Notes: a model not told the origin generated them from the letters alone. Positions 21,445-53,589 are shown, counted from the stretch's first letter. The stretch is DNA of 64,000 bases from Apoda limacodes (GCA_946406115.1 OX291557.1:5240501-5304500); one strand, 5' to 3'. Translations and numbers: made by a program.

Positions 21445-21620
21445 ACAAAAACTTGGTTACTCGTATTTTTAACCGACTTTAATAAAGGAGGAGGTTCTAT
21501 GTTCGACGGGTGTATTTTTTTTATGTATGTCCACCAATTTTTTGAAGACGCCTGGACCGATTCGAGATCTTCTTTTTTTATTTAAAAGGTTATACTTTCC
21601 AGGTGGTCCCATATTATTAT
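21445..21620 (+). repeat. Dispersed repeat (aaccgacttt...ggaggaggttct)
   Basis: ttttaaccgactttaataaa, ggaggaggttct and gacgcctggaccgattcga mark a short non-autonomous repeat common in Lepidoptera. A related scrap lies at 34,277-34,385. Confidence 0.5.
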
Positions 21621-21734
21621 AGTGAATTTAAAACTAAAACTTTTAGACACAGCTAAGGCTGCCTAACTGCTGTTCATTAATTTGATTAATTAACGAAAAA
21701 TAATCGTTTACATTAAGTACATTTATCATAATTA

Positions 21735-22110
21735 TAATGTATGTGCCTGTCTCGTCTACTGCTACTTTAGCTTAGCGACTCGGCGGGTCTCGCAGCTACT
21801 TTTGCTAACCTTCGTACCTCCTCATTTTTGATTCAATCACCCAGGAAACCTACGACCATATCCGCTGAGCTGTCTTGAGCTTCCATATGAAGCATATTGT
21901 TAGAGGCCACGTTTCGGTACTATAAGTCATCACTGATAGGATAGACTACCGACTTGTTGCAGATTTTCGTCTAAGGACTGGTGTTTAAAGGATCAAAGGT
22001 GTTCATATTCGGCAACAACTTCGAGCGTAAAGTTCATATCAGTTATTAGAGAGGGCACTTTACGAGGTGATCCCAGAACGAGTACATATTTCGGCCAACA
22101 ACTTAACTAC
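21735..22110 (-). mobile_element. RTE-like LINE C-terminal relic
   Basis: On the minus strand a decayed frame gives CNKSVVYP, then after several breaks IKNEEVRRLAKV, echoing the C-terminus of lepidopteran RTE-type ORF2 (a QxVLPVMTYG...ETW block then IRNEEIRRRTKV). Many stops; long dead. Confidence 0.5.
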
Positions 22111-23870
22111 CCTGTGATTTAGAATTTAGTACTTATTTAATTTTGATATTTCTTACATGCCGTTTCCAGCCTTTATGAGCAACTCGCCAGTTTGTAATGT
22201 TTAACAATTGTTTAATGAAAAAAAATGAAGAAAAATTTGAAGACTATTTTAATGATGTAATGTTAGGTGCTTACGCTCTTAATGTCAATCCGTGCGTGCT
22301 TGCTGTTAACGACATAATACAAGACAAATACCTCGTTGATATTGATATTATTAAATAATATACATTCGTTGCATCACTAGTATAAATAAACATACACTAC
22401 TTGCTTGATTAACGTTTTCGACAAACAAAATTTTAGGAGACAGAAATAGATGATTTTCTATTTGCTTAAATACTCCTTATTCCTTGTAGCAATCGTACAT
22501 TTTTTTCCCTATATTAAAATTGTGATCACACTGCAATGACTTCCTATACTTAAGTCATTGTTATACTTTTAATTGATCATAAAATTTATTTAACTTAATT
22601 TTAACTTGAATACTTTTGCGTTTATAACGCCAAATGTATCTATACTCAAACACCTGCCACATCGGCGGAAACTTCGAACGAAATTAGTAAATTAAATAAG
22701 TTCTCATTTAGTATATCCTAGGATACCTACATAATTTTTTTTGTAAGTATTTAACCTACATAAAATATTTGATATATGATCACTAAATTCGATAGAAAGT
22801 TAAATATATAAGTATACATATAAGAATAGTTTTATATTAGTTAGAAATCACTTTATAATTTTATTCCTGACATTTTTTATACTTTTCCTACAGTATTAAT
22901 TTAAATATGCATATACGAACATAAACTTGACAATTTTGATTTTTATAGAATTCGATATGATATTTAACTTTTTCACAGCAGTTTTACTACCGATTTAGTG
23001 GCATTTACTTTTCAATTAACAAAATTTAAATTTATTTTCATCACACTTACTTGTAAACAGTGGCATTTTGTGCAAGTAAAAGAAAGGCAAAAGGCGTAAT
23101 TACACCCATGGGCTCTTTGTAAATTTTACTATCGCAAAACAAAGCGGTAACGACGCACCAATTTTATCAAGTATGTATAAAAGCTGTACTGTTGTTCAAA
23201 ATATGTTTTTTATGTTTATGTATGTTTAACTTCAGTCAACATTTTTAATTCATAAATTCTCTAGATATGTAGGTGGCGTAGTTTTCTCTATTTCTATTCC
23301 GTCCATTTCCATTGTTTTGGTCAGTTTATTATGTTTCACCTTATATTGTGACACCTTAAATGTGATGAAAAACATTGTGTGTAACACGAGCGAAACAGAA
23401 ATTACAAACTCGAGTCATTTAAGCTTAACCTTAGGCTTCTAAATTGCCTCTCGTTAGTAATATTCTTACCACCCTTAATATACAATGTACTATAAAAAAG
23501 GGCTAATAGAAGCTATCGAATATAAAGCAAAACATAAGAACTCAAAAAAACTGATTTAAAATGAGAAATAAACTGAAAATTTTACTTACACACTTAAGAG
23601 TAAGAACAAAATTAAAAAACAAAAAAAAAATGTAGAAATTTAATATTCCACTTAATCATTTTAACGAAAAAAAAATAATCATAAGGTACAAATGTACAAA
23701 AAATTACGGCAAATCCACATAATTACGGATAAATTAATTACAAGTAACAAATATTTTTACTAGCATTTCTATTGTAATGAAATTTTATTGGAATGCCACG
23801 TTCTTAAATATTTATTTGATATGCTACTCTATTTCTCCACTGGTAACAATGCAGCCTACCTACGTCATAG
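22111..23870. other. No gene recognised
   Basis: Very AT-rich DNA with many homopolymer runs; nothing supported. Confidence 0.45.
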
Positions 23871-23879
23871 ATTCTACAG

Positions 23880-24290
23880 ACCTAATTCAGAGGTGCGCCA
23901 TTTGTCATTGGTACAACGTACAATACAGACATCATAGGTATGTATGTATATCTACAGATGTAACCTATAACATTGCGTCATAGGCTGAGCATCTACGTCA
24001 CAGGAATAACATTTATTACAGATATAATATCGCTTCACATAATCGTATAACACCCATAACAAAGGTAGAGCACCTACGTCACAGGAATAGCATCTATGAC
24101 AGATACAATATCCGCGTCACATTTTACACCTTTGTCATTGATGCTACGTCATGACTGGCACAGCATCTACATCACAGATAGGCATCTACATCTACGTCAC
24201 CGATAGATCTGGAGCACAAAATAGGTGTGACGTATACATCATACATAGGTACAACATATAAGATGCATGAGCTTGTCGCATCGGTACAAT
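23880..24290. repeat. Degenerate minisatellite rich in CTACGTCA motifs
   Basis: Loose repetition of phrases such as agcatctacgtcacaggaat, gcatctatgacagataca and ctacgtcatgac. About eight copies of a TACGTCA/TGCGTCA-type core occur in 400 bp, with poor phase. Not coding. Confidence 0.55.
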
Positions 24291-24584
24291 GCCGTGGTCA
24301 TAAATAGGACTTGCAAACTAAGTGATACTTTTATGTATAGGCTTTCATACTAAAATTTTGATTATGATGGCTACGTAACAGATATTACGATACTTACGTA
24401 ATAAGTTAATCTGGCATTTCAAAAAAAGTTAAATACGTCGTTGATTTAAAATAACTATTTATAACTAACTGTATTTATTAATCAACAGTTCACTGTAAGG
24501 TGACATAGGTCGGATTATTTTACACTAATTTGAAATAAGAGGGAAATATCATTTCTTACTATGCGTTTCAAATGTGTTGGCACC

Positions 24585-24880
24585 CATAAGGCGCCATCTT
24601 GGTGGCCGAACTTCATAACTATAGCACAGACGCGAAGCAGGAAGAATTTCGTTCAATGACCGGTCTCAAATGTCATAATTATTTGCCGTCGCACTCGCAC
24701 AGATGCGATAACCTACCGCTGTCATCAGAAATTACTACTATTTTGACCACTGCGGCTGAAATGTAAAAGGTTAAGGTCCGAAATTCTTTGTGCTTCGCGT
24801 CCGTGCTATAGTACTGAGCACACTGTAACAACTCAGATTCAATGTGGTACCAATATGGCGCTTGATCGTGCGCCAAGTCA
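24585..24880. repeat. MITE-like hairpin element
   Basis: Inverted halves: ctatagcacagacgcgaagc...aagaatttcg (24,618-24,653) pairs with cgaaattctttgtgcttcg and cgcgtccgtgctatag (24,778-24,812); outer parts ggcgccatcttggt and accaatatggcgc also pair. Small non-autonomous DNA element, family unknown. Confidence 0.55.
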
Positions 24881-25633
24881 GTTGTAACGCATTATACTTA
24901 TTTTTCTAATATGTATTACAACTTGAAAAATTGATTACACTATTTCTTGACACTCTAGCTAAGAACATTAAGAAAGATGTGACTCCCATAAATAGGCACA
25001 ACCTTATACACATTACAGAGAAATATTGTAAAGGTAGATTCCTCAAGTTTATATCAAATGAGGTGTGACGTCAAAGTCTACTAATTCTATTCTCGTCCGC
25101 CGCAAATCAGATCCACAAAATCACGATTTTCTAAAACACTATTTTATTTTCATAGATAAAAATGTATTTGAGAAGAACGCGAAAAGAAATGCTAAAAATA
25201 TCTTAAAGACTAAAAACGGCGAAATAAATAAACAAATTTGTCTACTAAAATAATAATATCTGTCTATGTATAACTAGATGCTAAATATTAAAAATATCAC
25301 TAAATTCCACTTAAATTATAACATATAATTATAAAAAAAAGATCACAAGCACATAAAAAATGCATTCCAAATCATTCTAATACAAGAAAAATACTGCGAC
25401 ATTCAATAAAAAAGAAATAAAAATTTACAAATATCAATTAGATTTGCCGTCTTTTTCAAACCAATCAGTTATTTACAATCACACACTCCGCGTCATTTTC
25501 TCTTTACTATCAAATCGAAAACTCACTTAAGTCAATTAAGTTTTTAATAACCTGTGACGTCACACGTATGACGTTATACATGTGACGGGTTACAGACAGA
25601 CCCATTTTACTCTTCCTTATTTGCGAATTGGTG
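24881..25633 (-). other. 3' flank and probable 3' UTR of the SPCA gene
   Basis: Lies downstream of the stop codon at 25,634 on the minus strand. AT-rich, no coding frame. tgacgtca occurs at about 25,066 and 25,556. Several minus-strand AATAAA sites are possible (for example near 25,142), so the cleavage site cannot be chosen. Confidence 0.4.
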
Positions 25634-44609
<18,976 letters not shown>

Positions 44610-44820
44610 CTAAAAAAAAAGATATTTTAGGTATAGGTATATTATTATATGCATGGCAATAATGGAATTACCATAAAATTACGCTGCAATATCGGTATGA
44701 CATCACACTTGGTCTTTTATTTCGCTATTACATTATTTCGGGATAGTAGTCTAGTCCCCGTGTCAAATTCTGACATACTTCTTATCGTGACAATATGATA
44801 GGTATACATACATACATACA
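44610..44820. other. Upstream SPCA intron sequence
   Basis: Only an AT-rich stretch with a CATA run at its end. The missing SPCA 5' exons were searched for from here to 64,000 on the minus strand and not recognised. Confidence 0.4.
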
Positions 44821-44822
44821 TA

Positions 44823-46248
44823 GGGAAAAACCGGGAAGCTTAACCAGGTAGGAGAGTTGAACCACGTTAAAAAAAATTACTTGCTATCGGGTCCGCTAAA
44901 CTGAACGCTGTACGCTCGTTCATTGCTTGATATGTGTGCGATGCCATATTGAGCGCCATTACGTCGATTTTACATTGAGCGAAGTGAACAAGTTTTTGGT
45001 ACATCCAAGAAAAAAAAAATCTATGCTAGGACAAATAACAAGGTACATCATCGATTCCTTTTTAGTTGAATTATTAAATTAATGTAGTTCCAAGAACCTA
45101 GCGTGTTTAAGTCCACTGATTTGACCATTTGCTCAAAACACGCAATAATATGAAATTTTGGTAGGTTGGGGAGATTTGATCCACAATGCGTGAGGGAGAA
45201 ATGATCAGGGGTTCAACTGTCCCACAGATGATTCAACGCCTAAGATAACATAACAAAAAAAAAATCAAATGATAGGAAAAAGCCAAAGTTTTGCACAATA
45301 GAATTGAATCTAAACACAAGGGCACTATTCCATATGGTTCCAGTGATGGTGGTTGGATAGAAGGTCCGGACTTCGATAACCGTTGGTATGGTTTCGTATG
45401 CCAAACAAGACAAGTTTTAGGCATGAGACTATTTCCTGCAATAGATATGTTCAAGAGATATGCGTTGGGTTAACCGACAAAGATTGTAAAAATTTCATTT
45501 GCCATGGATAGAATAGAACGGAATAGAATATTACATAATTTTTGGTCCATACATATTCAACCATTTTAGACGGTGCGCAAAATTCTCTTAGAAACAATTC
45601 CTAAAAATTACAATTTACCATTACGAAACGTAAAGAAAATACAATGTACAATTATTATACAAAATTCAAAACATTTACATTGATAAGTAATATAATAATT
45701 TGAAACATATGATTGCGCAGTTTAAGGACCAAAAAAATTAAAAATTGATCATAAATCTCTGTGGCTAAAAAGTTCAATTAGAGTAATATTTGTTTTTTAT
45801 ACCTTTTTTTATAATCTAAATAGTCTGTTTTATTTGTTACCAATTCTATTTTGTAAGTATGTCGTAGGTAAACCGACAATGTTGACTGTTTTAATGCAAC
45901 CTACTTTAAATTTTTTGAGAAATAATTGTTATTAACATTTGAGATACAGTTTTATTAAATATTTACAAAGTGTTTTGTTATCATTTTCGCAACACAAATA
46001 AATATGGGTAAGTCTACCTCCTACTATGTTCAACTCTTCTATACGTTGGTGAGATTTGAGCTACGAATCGATTTTTTTTATAAAACATTAGCAGCCCAAG
46101 TTATTAAAATAAAGATAAGTTTGAAATCAGAAAATGGCACCTATTTACCAAAGCTTTGTTATAATTACTGAGCTGTGAAATTTTAAGCCATAAAAACAAT
46201 TTTATTCACGTTAGAGTAAAAGGGGGTTCAACTGTCCCGGACTCCCCC
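44823..46248. mobile_element. Candidate pogo-like DNA element, 1.43 kb, TA flanks
   Basis: gggaaaaaccgggaagct at the left and, inverted, gggggagtccgggacag from the right form imperfect ends; both flanks are TA within cataca runs (44,821-44,822 and 46,249-46,250). Near the ends agttgaacca and ggggttcaactgtccc repeat in both orientations. A 60-codon plus frame at 45,291 contains SSDGGWIEGPDFDNRWYGF, unrecognised. No DDE domain seen, so non-autonomous if real. Confidence 0.55.
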
Positions 46249-46250
46249 TA

Positions 46251-48089
46251 CATACATACATATAAAAGTAACCGCTATACATATATATAATACCGACACA
46301 TACCAGCCTATGAGTGATCTAGACACACGGCAGCCATGTGAATATTACACAAACCATTTCGAGTTCCTTTTGACCTCTTAACCGCTCGAAACCTGTTTAA
46401 CCTACATTTGTCAACTTACTTTTCTTGCTTTTGTTAATTTATTATGGGCAATAAAGTATATTTATATTCATACATGAAATTTGGCAGTTATTTAAGGCCA
46501 TTTTTAATGCAAAACTTCATAAATGTAGCTGATACGGTTATTGATATAATTAACGTTTAAATTGTTTATGACGGACTGACACACTCCCTGATATATAGAT
46601 TAAAAAACTAACTTTCTTCAAGATGACCTAGAAACTTGACATTTGGCATAACGGTAGACTATTAGGTGTATACAAAGGTAACATCTGAAAACGGAAATTA
46701 TTCATAATAAGTATCAACCAAGTAATAACAAAGTGAAGTATAAAAGTAGGTGGATAAAAATATAAAATAATAATATCTGTGAAAAAGGTAATGATATCCC
46801 ACCAAAAACATAAAAGTAAAATTGGAGCCAAGTTCAATATTAAGAATATGCGTCGCTGTCGACTTCGCCGACAAAAGAATTGAGATCTATATGGATGACA
46901 AGTTCAGTGTAGAAAATCTTAAAAGTAGAAGAACATGTAACATTATAAAATGAATTTATACAACAATTTCTTGTTTCTTGGTACAGCTACAATGTTTGCT
47001 ACTAAGAAGGTAACATAAATTCTTAAATTTTAACAGACAATTATTAACACAATGCATTAATTTCACTTGGGATGTAATTCAAGCTTAAGTTTTAACTTGG
47101 CTAGTTTTTACCAACAAACTAAATTTTAGAAAAATAGTAATCTTCATAGTATCAATTAGTATGATTCATTTATAGATATTGTACATTCAAAATATTGCAG
47201 CAAACATAAATGTCTATGTAAATAACCACCAATTTTATCACAATAATAGGTTCATCTCTATCAGTGACAAGGTCGTATCTATACTACCACTTCATCACAA
47301 ATCATTCTGAATGGCATTTATAATTTAATCCATAAAAACCAGCCCGTTACGCTTCGTGCTTGGCTTTATTAGAACGTCATCAGCGATTTTTGTATGATGA
47401 TTATAAACTGTACCTACTTAAATAGTTGGCCTAGCCGTTCCACCAGTATGGTTTCGTTCCTTACAGTACAAAAAAGTTTCCACGTTTGATACTTTTTGAT
47501 AACGCCAGTTTAGGCCACAGATATCTTTCTTGGAAAGGGTAGCTTTGAAAAGATACACAGACAGACACACGCACGCACAAACGGTAACAAAAGTGACGAA
47601 AAATAATCGTAAACGAACGCTTGAATATTTTTTACAAGCGATAAGTATCTACTTACTAAAATCTGATATTTTTGACACCAAATAAACAAATGACAGATGA
47701 CAAAAAAACAAAAGTAACACAACCTACGTACTTACCATGCGACGTGTTTATTTTTATTTAATTAATTTCGAGGTGCAGAATTAACTTCATTTACCATATA
47801 CAGTACAAACAAAGCAGTTTATAATAGCTAGTAATTTTTAAAATGTGACAATTAATTAATCAAACAACAAAACTTAGTTTACGCAACACTAGTTTTTATT
47901 AAAATGATCAATAACATAAATAGACACAACAGTGAGCCGTGTAATTACTTCTAAAATCAATTGTAATAATGAAATATTGACAAAAGCAGTTATTTTTATA
48001 CAATAGGTTACTTTTAAAAATTAGATTTATATCAAAATGTAATGAAGAAACAGTTGTTATTTTTAGTAAATAGCTTTTTCACCGCATCA
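46251..48089. other. No gene recognised
   Basis: AT-rich with scattered short frames; nothing supported. Confidence 0.45.
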
Positions 48090-48345
48090 CAGTGTTTTTT
48101 TTTTTTTTTATACCACTAAGGTGGCAAACAAGCTTACGGCCCGCCTGATGGTAAGCGGTCACCGTAGCCTATGGACGCTTGCAACACCAGGGGTATCACT
48201 TGCGCGTTGCCGACCCTTCAGAAATCTAATAACTTCTTTCTTGAAGAACTCTAAACTGTAGTCCTTGCAGAAAACCTTGGCAGGGAGCTCATTCCACAAC
48301 TTAAGCGTTCGCGGGAGGAAGTTTCTCTGAAACCGCACTGTAAAT
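48090..48345 (-). mobile_element. LINE 3' end fragment
   Basis: Minus-strand copy of the Jockey/CR1-like LINE tail at 51,180-51,440 (accactaaggtggcaaacaa, caccaggggtatcacttgcg, gttcgcgggaggaagtttct), next to a T run. It contains the end of ORF2 and the 3' UTR. Confidence 0.85.
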
Positions 48346-49500
48346 GTGTGCTTATATATACTACGTGAAATATTAACTAGAATACTTCCATTATTAGCAA
48401 TATAATGGGCACTAAGAATAGGAAGAAAATCTTCACAATGATTTCCTTCTCACTGCTTCTAAATCTAAAAATTTTAATCCATAAAGGATTTAAAGGGCAG
48501 TGAAGTAAAATATGTGTTATCTAATTCACTGACTTTAAATTTCTCTGCTCCTCGTAATGTGTAAAAGCGAATTTTTTCACTTATATAAATAAACATGAAA
48601 AGTAAAACTTTATCTAAATAAAAATTTCATCAAAATAGTTAGAGCCCTGATGATATTTAAGTAAAGATAAGATACCCTTATATTGTTCGAAATCTGAATT
48701 TGATCCGCTGTTAGCTACACCTAACCTAAGACGAATGCAGAAGGAGAAAGTTATATTTGAAAGTGACATGTGACTGAATTAAATTACGACAATTGTCCTA
48801 ATTGCGCCGCTTCAGTTTTTGCGTGCTAGTACGATATCTACCTTTTTTAACACATAAATTAAATTATTGTTAGCCATTTAAAAGTAAATACAAAAAATAA
48901 GGTACAAGAATTAATAAGCTTAAGTAGGTATAAGGACATTGAACAAACAAGTAGGTATAAGGACATTGAACAAACAAGGCCACGCGATTAACTATCTCGT
49001 AGTAGGTAAGTCACATCGTTATTTAAATCAGCCGGAGAGAAACTAGTGAAAACTAGTTACCAACTATATTGAAAAAGACACCGACTGATCACGCAATAAT
49101 TGAGCAATTATTTCAACCTATGCTTCACGCGATATCAAAAACACATTTATGGTATTATTTCAAAGTTTTCTAAAACTGGTAAAGTTTTACAACATTTGAT
49201 GCACTATTGTTATGCAATTTTTAAGCAAAAAATAATAAATTATTGAATATTCTACTTATTTGCATATTGAAAACGAAAGGGACCTAAAAATAAATTCACC
49301 ATTTATGGAAATCCAATGAAACATGTTAGATTTTAAGGAGTTTTTTTATATAATATGGTTTATGGTCTAGACAACTTACACAGCGTCATCAGGGTTCCAA
49401 ACTAAGCAAGACCGTAGGTACCAGACAACTGATAAAAATACACAGGGCTTTTTTGTGGGGGCACTTGAAGGGGGGGGGGACGACGACGACACAGTACCCC
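48346..49500. other. No gene recognised; one short tandem repeat
   Basis: AT-rich. At 48,921-48,978 a 29-base unit (aagtaggtataaggacattg-aacaaac) occurs twice in tandem. A G run at 49,471-49,480 precedes the LINE. Confidence 0.5.
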
Positions 49501-49504
49501 AAAA

Positions 49505-51440
49505 GTAAATTTTAAAAATATATGCTGCCTCGAGGTTCAGTAAAAAAGCAACTGCCAGAGCAAAATTCCAATTCATCGGCAAAATAGGTGGGCGACTTGC
49601 GAGCTATCCTTCTGGGAGTCGTGCTTTCTGGTCGCTTGCCAAAGCTGCCGAAGGGAACTTTTGCCAGTCGTCGTTACCACCATTGCGAAAGACCGATGGT
49701 GACTTGGCCCATAGTGCTTAAAAGAAAGCCGATCTACTGGGCAGTCTCTTTGCCTCGAACTCGAAAATGAACGATGAAGGCGCTGTACCACCTACTATAC
49801 CGTGGTGCGGTAAGACCATGCCGGAAATCTCCTTAACGCAGCGGAGGTCAGGCGGGCGTTGCTTTCTCTAAACGTTCATAAGTCGAGTGGGCCAGACGGT
49901 ATACCAGCAGTGGTACTTAAGCAGTGTGCTCCTGAGTTATGTCCTCTACTCACGCGCCTCTTCGCGCTTTCCTACCACACTAGGCAATTTCCGTCTTCAT
50001 GGAAGACTGCGAATGTGCACCCGGTGCCCAAAATGGGCGATAGATCAGATCCATCGAATTACAGGCCTATCGCTATTACCTCTCTCCCCTCTAAGGTGAT
50101 GGAGCGTGTGATCAACACACAGCTTCTAAGATACCTAGAGGTACACGATCTGGTCAGTGACCGTCAATATGGCTTTCGCCACGGTCGCTCGACTGGTGAC
50201 CTTCTAGTGTATCTCACACACCGATGGGCACTAGCCATTGAGAGTCAGGGGGAGGCATTGGCATGTAGCCTGGACATAGCAAAGGCGTTCGATCGGGTCT
50301 GGCACCGGGGTCTTCTATCGAAGTTGCCATCTTACGGAGTGCCCGAGGGTTTGTGCAAATGGGTGGCTAGCTTTTTGTCCGGCAGACGCATACGAACCGT
50401 AGTTGACGGTAGTTGCTCTGATAGCATGGACATTAATGCTGGTGTCCCGCAAGGCTCTGTGCTGTCTCCTACGCTGTTTCTACTGCATATCAATGGCATG
50501 TTGGACATCAACAACATACATTGCTATGCAGATGACAGTACTGGAGACGCTTTTTACACGGGTGCAAACATCCCTCGTTCCGTTGTGGAGGAAAACCGCG
50601 GAGAACTTGTGTCTCAAATCGAGACCACACTGTCCCAGGTCTCTGACTGGGGACGGGTAAACTTGGTCCGATTCAACCCTACAAAGACACAAGTGTGCGC
50701 GTTCACCGCTAAGAAAACTCCATTCACTGTAGTCCCACAATTCCAGAACACTCCCCTCTCCATCTCCAAGAGCATTGGGATCCTTGGTGTCGACATTTCC
50801 AGCGATGTTCAGTTCCGAGATCATTTACAAGATAAGGTGAAGCTTGCGTCCATAAAACTTGGTTTACTCAACAGAGCGAAGCAGTACTTCACGTCGGGGC
50901 AAAGGTTGTTACTTTACAAGTCGCAAGTTCGGCCCCATATAGAGTACTGCTGCCATCTCTGGGCAGGTGCACCCGGATACCAGCTTGGCCCTTTTGACTC
51001 GGTTCAACGACGGGCTGTGAGAATTGTCGACGATTCCAAACTCACTTGCGGTATCGAGCCCGCTGTGTGTGTACTACAGCTTGTACAATGGGTTGTGTTC
51101 TGAGGAATTGTTCGAAAAAAAAGCCCACGGCTACTTTCTACCATCGCACCGCTCACCATCGGCAGGGAATTCATTCTCACACTTTAGAACCTAAATGGTC
51201 GCGTACAGTGCGGTTTTAGAGAAACTTCCTCCCACGAACGCTTAAGTTGTAGAATGAGCTCCCTGCCAAGGTTTTCTGCAAGAACTACAGTATGGAGTTC
51301 TTCAAGAAAGAAGTTATTAGATTTCTGAAGGGTCGGCAACGCGCAAGTGATACCCCTGGTGTTGCAAGCGTCCATAGGCTACGGTGACCGCTTACCATCA
51401 GGCGGACCGTAAGCTTGTTTGCTACCTTAGTGGTATAAAA
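49505..51440 (+). mobile_element. Jockey/CR1-like LINE, 5' truncated
   Basis: From the linker before RT (GSRAFWSLAKAAEGNFCQSS, 49,615-49,660) through RT to a 3' UTR with accatcaggcggaccgtaag and ccttagtggtataaaaag. Related tails lie at 17,858, 48,090, 57,895 and 63,780, so it is an active-in-the-past multi-copy family. Stop at 49,719-49,721 and frame breaks near 49,845 and 51,060 show that this copy is dead. Confidence 0.88.
49859..51103 (+). pseudogene. LINE ORF2 reverse transcriptase
   Basis: 414-codon frame with all RT blocks: KSSGPDGIPAVVLK, NYRPIAITSLPSKVMER, QYGFRHGRST, LDIAKAFDRVWH with the first catalytic Asp, AGVPQGSVLSPTLFLL, HCYADDSTGDAFY with the catalytic YADD, then thumb SIGILGVDISSDVQF and HIEYCCHLWAG. 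It would copy LINE RNA at a nicked target. The frame loses homology at about 51,060 (a one-base shift). The ATG at 49,859 is only the first after a frame break, not a true start. Confidence 0.92.
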
Positions 51441-52490
51441 AGATTTTCAACAAAACGGTGAATTTTTAAAATATCCTACTGAAAATCATTGACGTGGTTA
51501 GGTCAAGCAAAATACTTAGACTCCACATATTTTTTACACAAACACGTTGCATTTTATTAAAACATAGATATAACTAGGAGTAATAACGACTTCTAATATG
51601 CATGTTTTGGTTTAGAATTTCCGTTCAAGTTTTTATTTAATAGCTGAACAGTTCAATAAGTATTTTAATCACAATCGTAAAGAAAATCCCAAATCTACCA
51701 CAAAATGCTTACACACTTGGAACCCAGTGACGTAAACCGATTATTAAAAAATTTTTTTCACAATAACTTATTATGTAAGTGCAAAGATTCCTGAACCCAG
51801 TAAAATGAACTGATCTTTATAAGGAAGGAGCCCACTAGCGCCGCCATTATATATCCTCAATTTACTCTTCGTAGAAACCGAATTTCTAAAATCCAAATAT
51901 TGCAAATATAAAACTAGTCATAAGCTATTTTTAGAAGGTTTTATATAGTTTCCAAATAATATCTGTGAGTTATAGTTGGCATTTCTGTTAAAAACGGCCA
52001 ATTTTAGCAGACACTTTTAACATTTGGATTTAAGAAATTCGTTTACCACGAATAGAAAATTGAAGATATCTCATAGCGGCGCTAGTTAGCTGCTATATGC
52101 CCATTAATATTGTCATCTGCTTGCGTTATTATGTATATTGGGTTCATACTTACACCGTAAAACAATCACAAGAGTGGATGAATATTTTTCTCGTTTCCAT
52201 TAAGAATTGTTTTAAAACATAAAGATTCGCAGTATAATTTCAAAATGTATGTTTACGCTTAATTAAGAGAGTTTTTCATGGTCCGTCGAGTCACCGTTAT
52301 ATTTACAAAACTGTACATGTTATAACAACAAACAATTAATGTTATGAAAACCCGGCTGCCACAGCCAATAGCCGGTTTTACCAGCACCTACTATTGAATA
52401 ACATAATACAAAGATAAAAAACATACCTACATGCAAACATAGAACTAGAGGTACGTTCTATTGGGAGCTATGACATCGCATAGGCATTGA
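51441..52490. other. No gene recognised
   Basis: AT-rich; faint old inverted repetition (gcgccgccattatatat near 51,840 and agcggcgctagttagc near 52,074) suggests a decayed MITE. No coding frame. Confidence 0.4.
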
Positions 52491-52638
52491 TATCGTTCTG
52501 TTCACCAAAATGTAAACAAACAATATGGCCGTTCACTGTTTGACAGCGCATCCAATGCTCTACCTCGTGCAGCCAATGCGTTAAATGCGGTTCTAAAGTG
52601 ACGCCGTAGCACATTCGTTTTTGGTCAACAGAACGATA
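52491..52638. mobile_element. Short MITE, about 145 bp
   Basis: tatcgttctgttcaccaaaa at the left pairs with ttttggtcaacagaacgata at the right (one mismatch). TA at both ends suits a TA target. The interior has cattaagcgcatttaatgcg. Confidence 0.65.
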
Positions 52639-52723
52639 GTATGTGCGCATTAGACTGCATTAAGCGCATTTAATGCGTATAATGCTCGTCAAAAAAACTA
52701 CCCATAAATAATATATAACACAA

Positions 52724-53030
52724 GCTTTTACCCGCGGCTCTGCCTGCTTTAAATTAAGTTATCGGCGTAGGAAAGGATTCCTATTGCAATGCCTTGATTA
52801 CGGTAAGAAAGTTTGCTATAGTGAGCTAAGGCATAAATTCGACTATCTATAATATAGGTATTCCTGCGGGAACTTTTAAGTCCATATATTAATTCCAAGT
52901 GTAAGATACGGGAATCTCCAAAATTAAAATTTCATCCCAATCGATTCGATAATTGTGGGGTAAAGGAGTTACGAACAAACTTACTAACAAACTAATTTTC
53001 ACATTTATTATAGTAGGATTTTGTGATTGC
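52724..53030 (-). repeat. Dispersed repeat (ctagt/actaatattataaa family), minus
   Basis: acaagcttttacccgcggct is the reverse of the agccgcgggcaaaagct end; the other end is atttattatagtaggatt. Diverged. Confidence 0.5.
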
Positions 53031-53199
53031 CCTTGCAATTAAAAACCAATATTAATGACTGCAGTTTAAGGAAATACTATTACGGTGCTTATTTCCTAAG
53101 AGGTTGTCAACAAATATGCGCTCATAGAATACTTACGTAGGTACCTAATAAAGGTCGATAGTTTATTCGGCATGAATAAGTCCTTAATCTTTTACAATA

Positions 53200-53275
53200 C
53201 GAAAATTGTAACTTTTATTGCCCCTGCCGGGAATCGAATTTCTAATCTACCACTACGCCACTACAGTGGTCCCAG
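53200..53275. repeat. tRNA-like SINE scrap
   Basis: gccgggaatcgaatttctaa and ccactacgccactacagtgg resemble the minus-strand B-box and A-box side of a tRNA-derived repeat, badly decayed. Confidence 0.35.
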
Positions 53276-53589
53276 AACGTTAACTTGCTAAAACTACTAT
53301 ATAAGTTAAACTCCTGAAGTTAAGAGGATATTCCCAGCAGCACGCTCCATACAAAACTAAGTTTGATCATAGTTTCAAAGTATGTTAATCGATTTCAATA
53401 ACATTTTATAGAAACGGGTTGGAAATTAATATTTACAAGTGAAGGTCAGCAGTGTAAATGAAAATGAAAGTTATACAGGATTCTGGTTTTTCATACTAAG
53501 TTCTCCAATAATATAACAATGCAATGTATGTATGTGGTATGGACGTAGCTGATACCCTAGATTAACAATAAGGCTTCTTTTTATCCCGA

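Noticed and set aside
49573..49791. Minus-strand 72-codon frame
   Set aside because: Antisense shadow of the LINE linker region.
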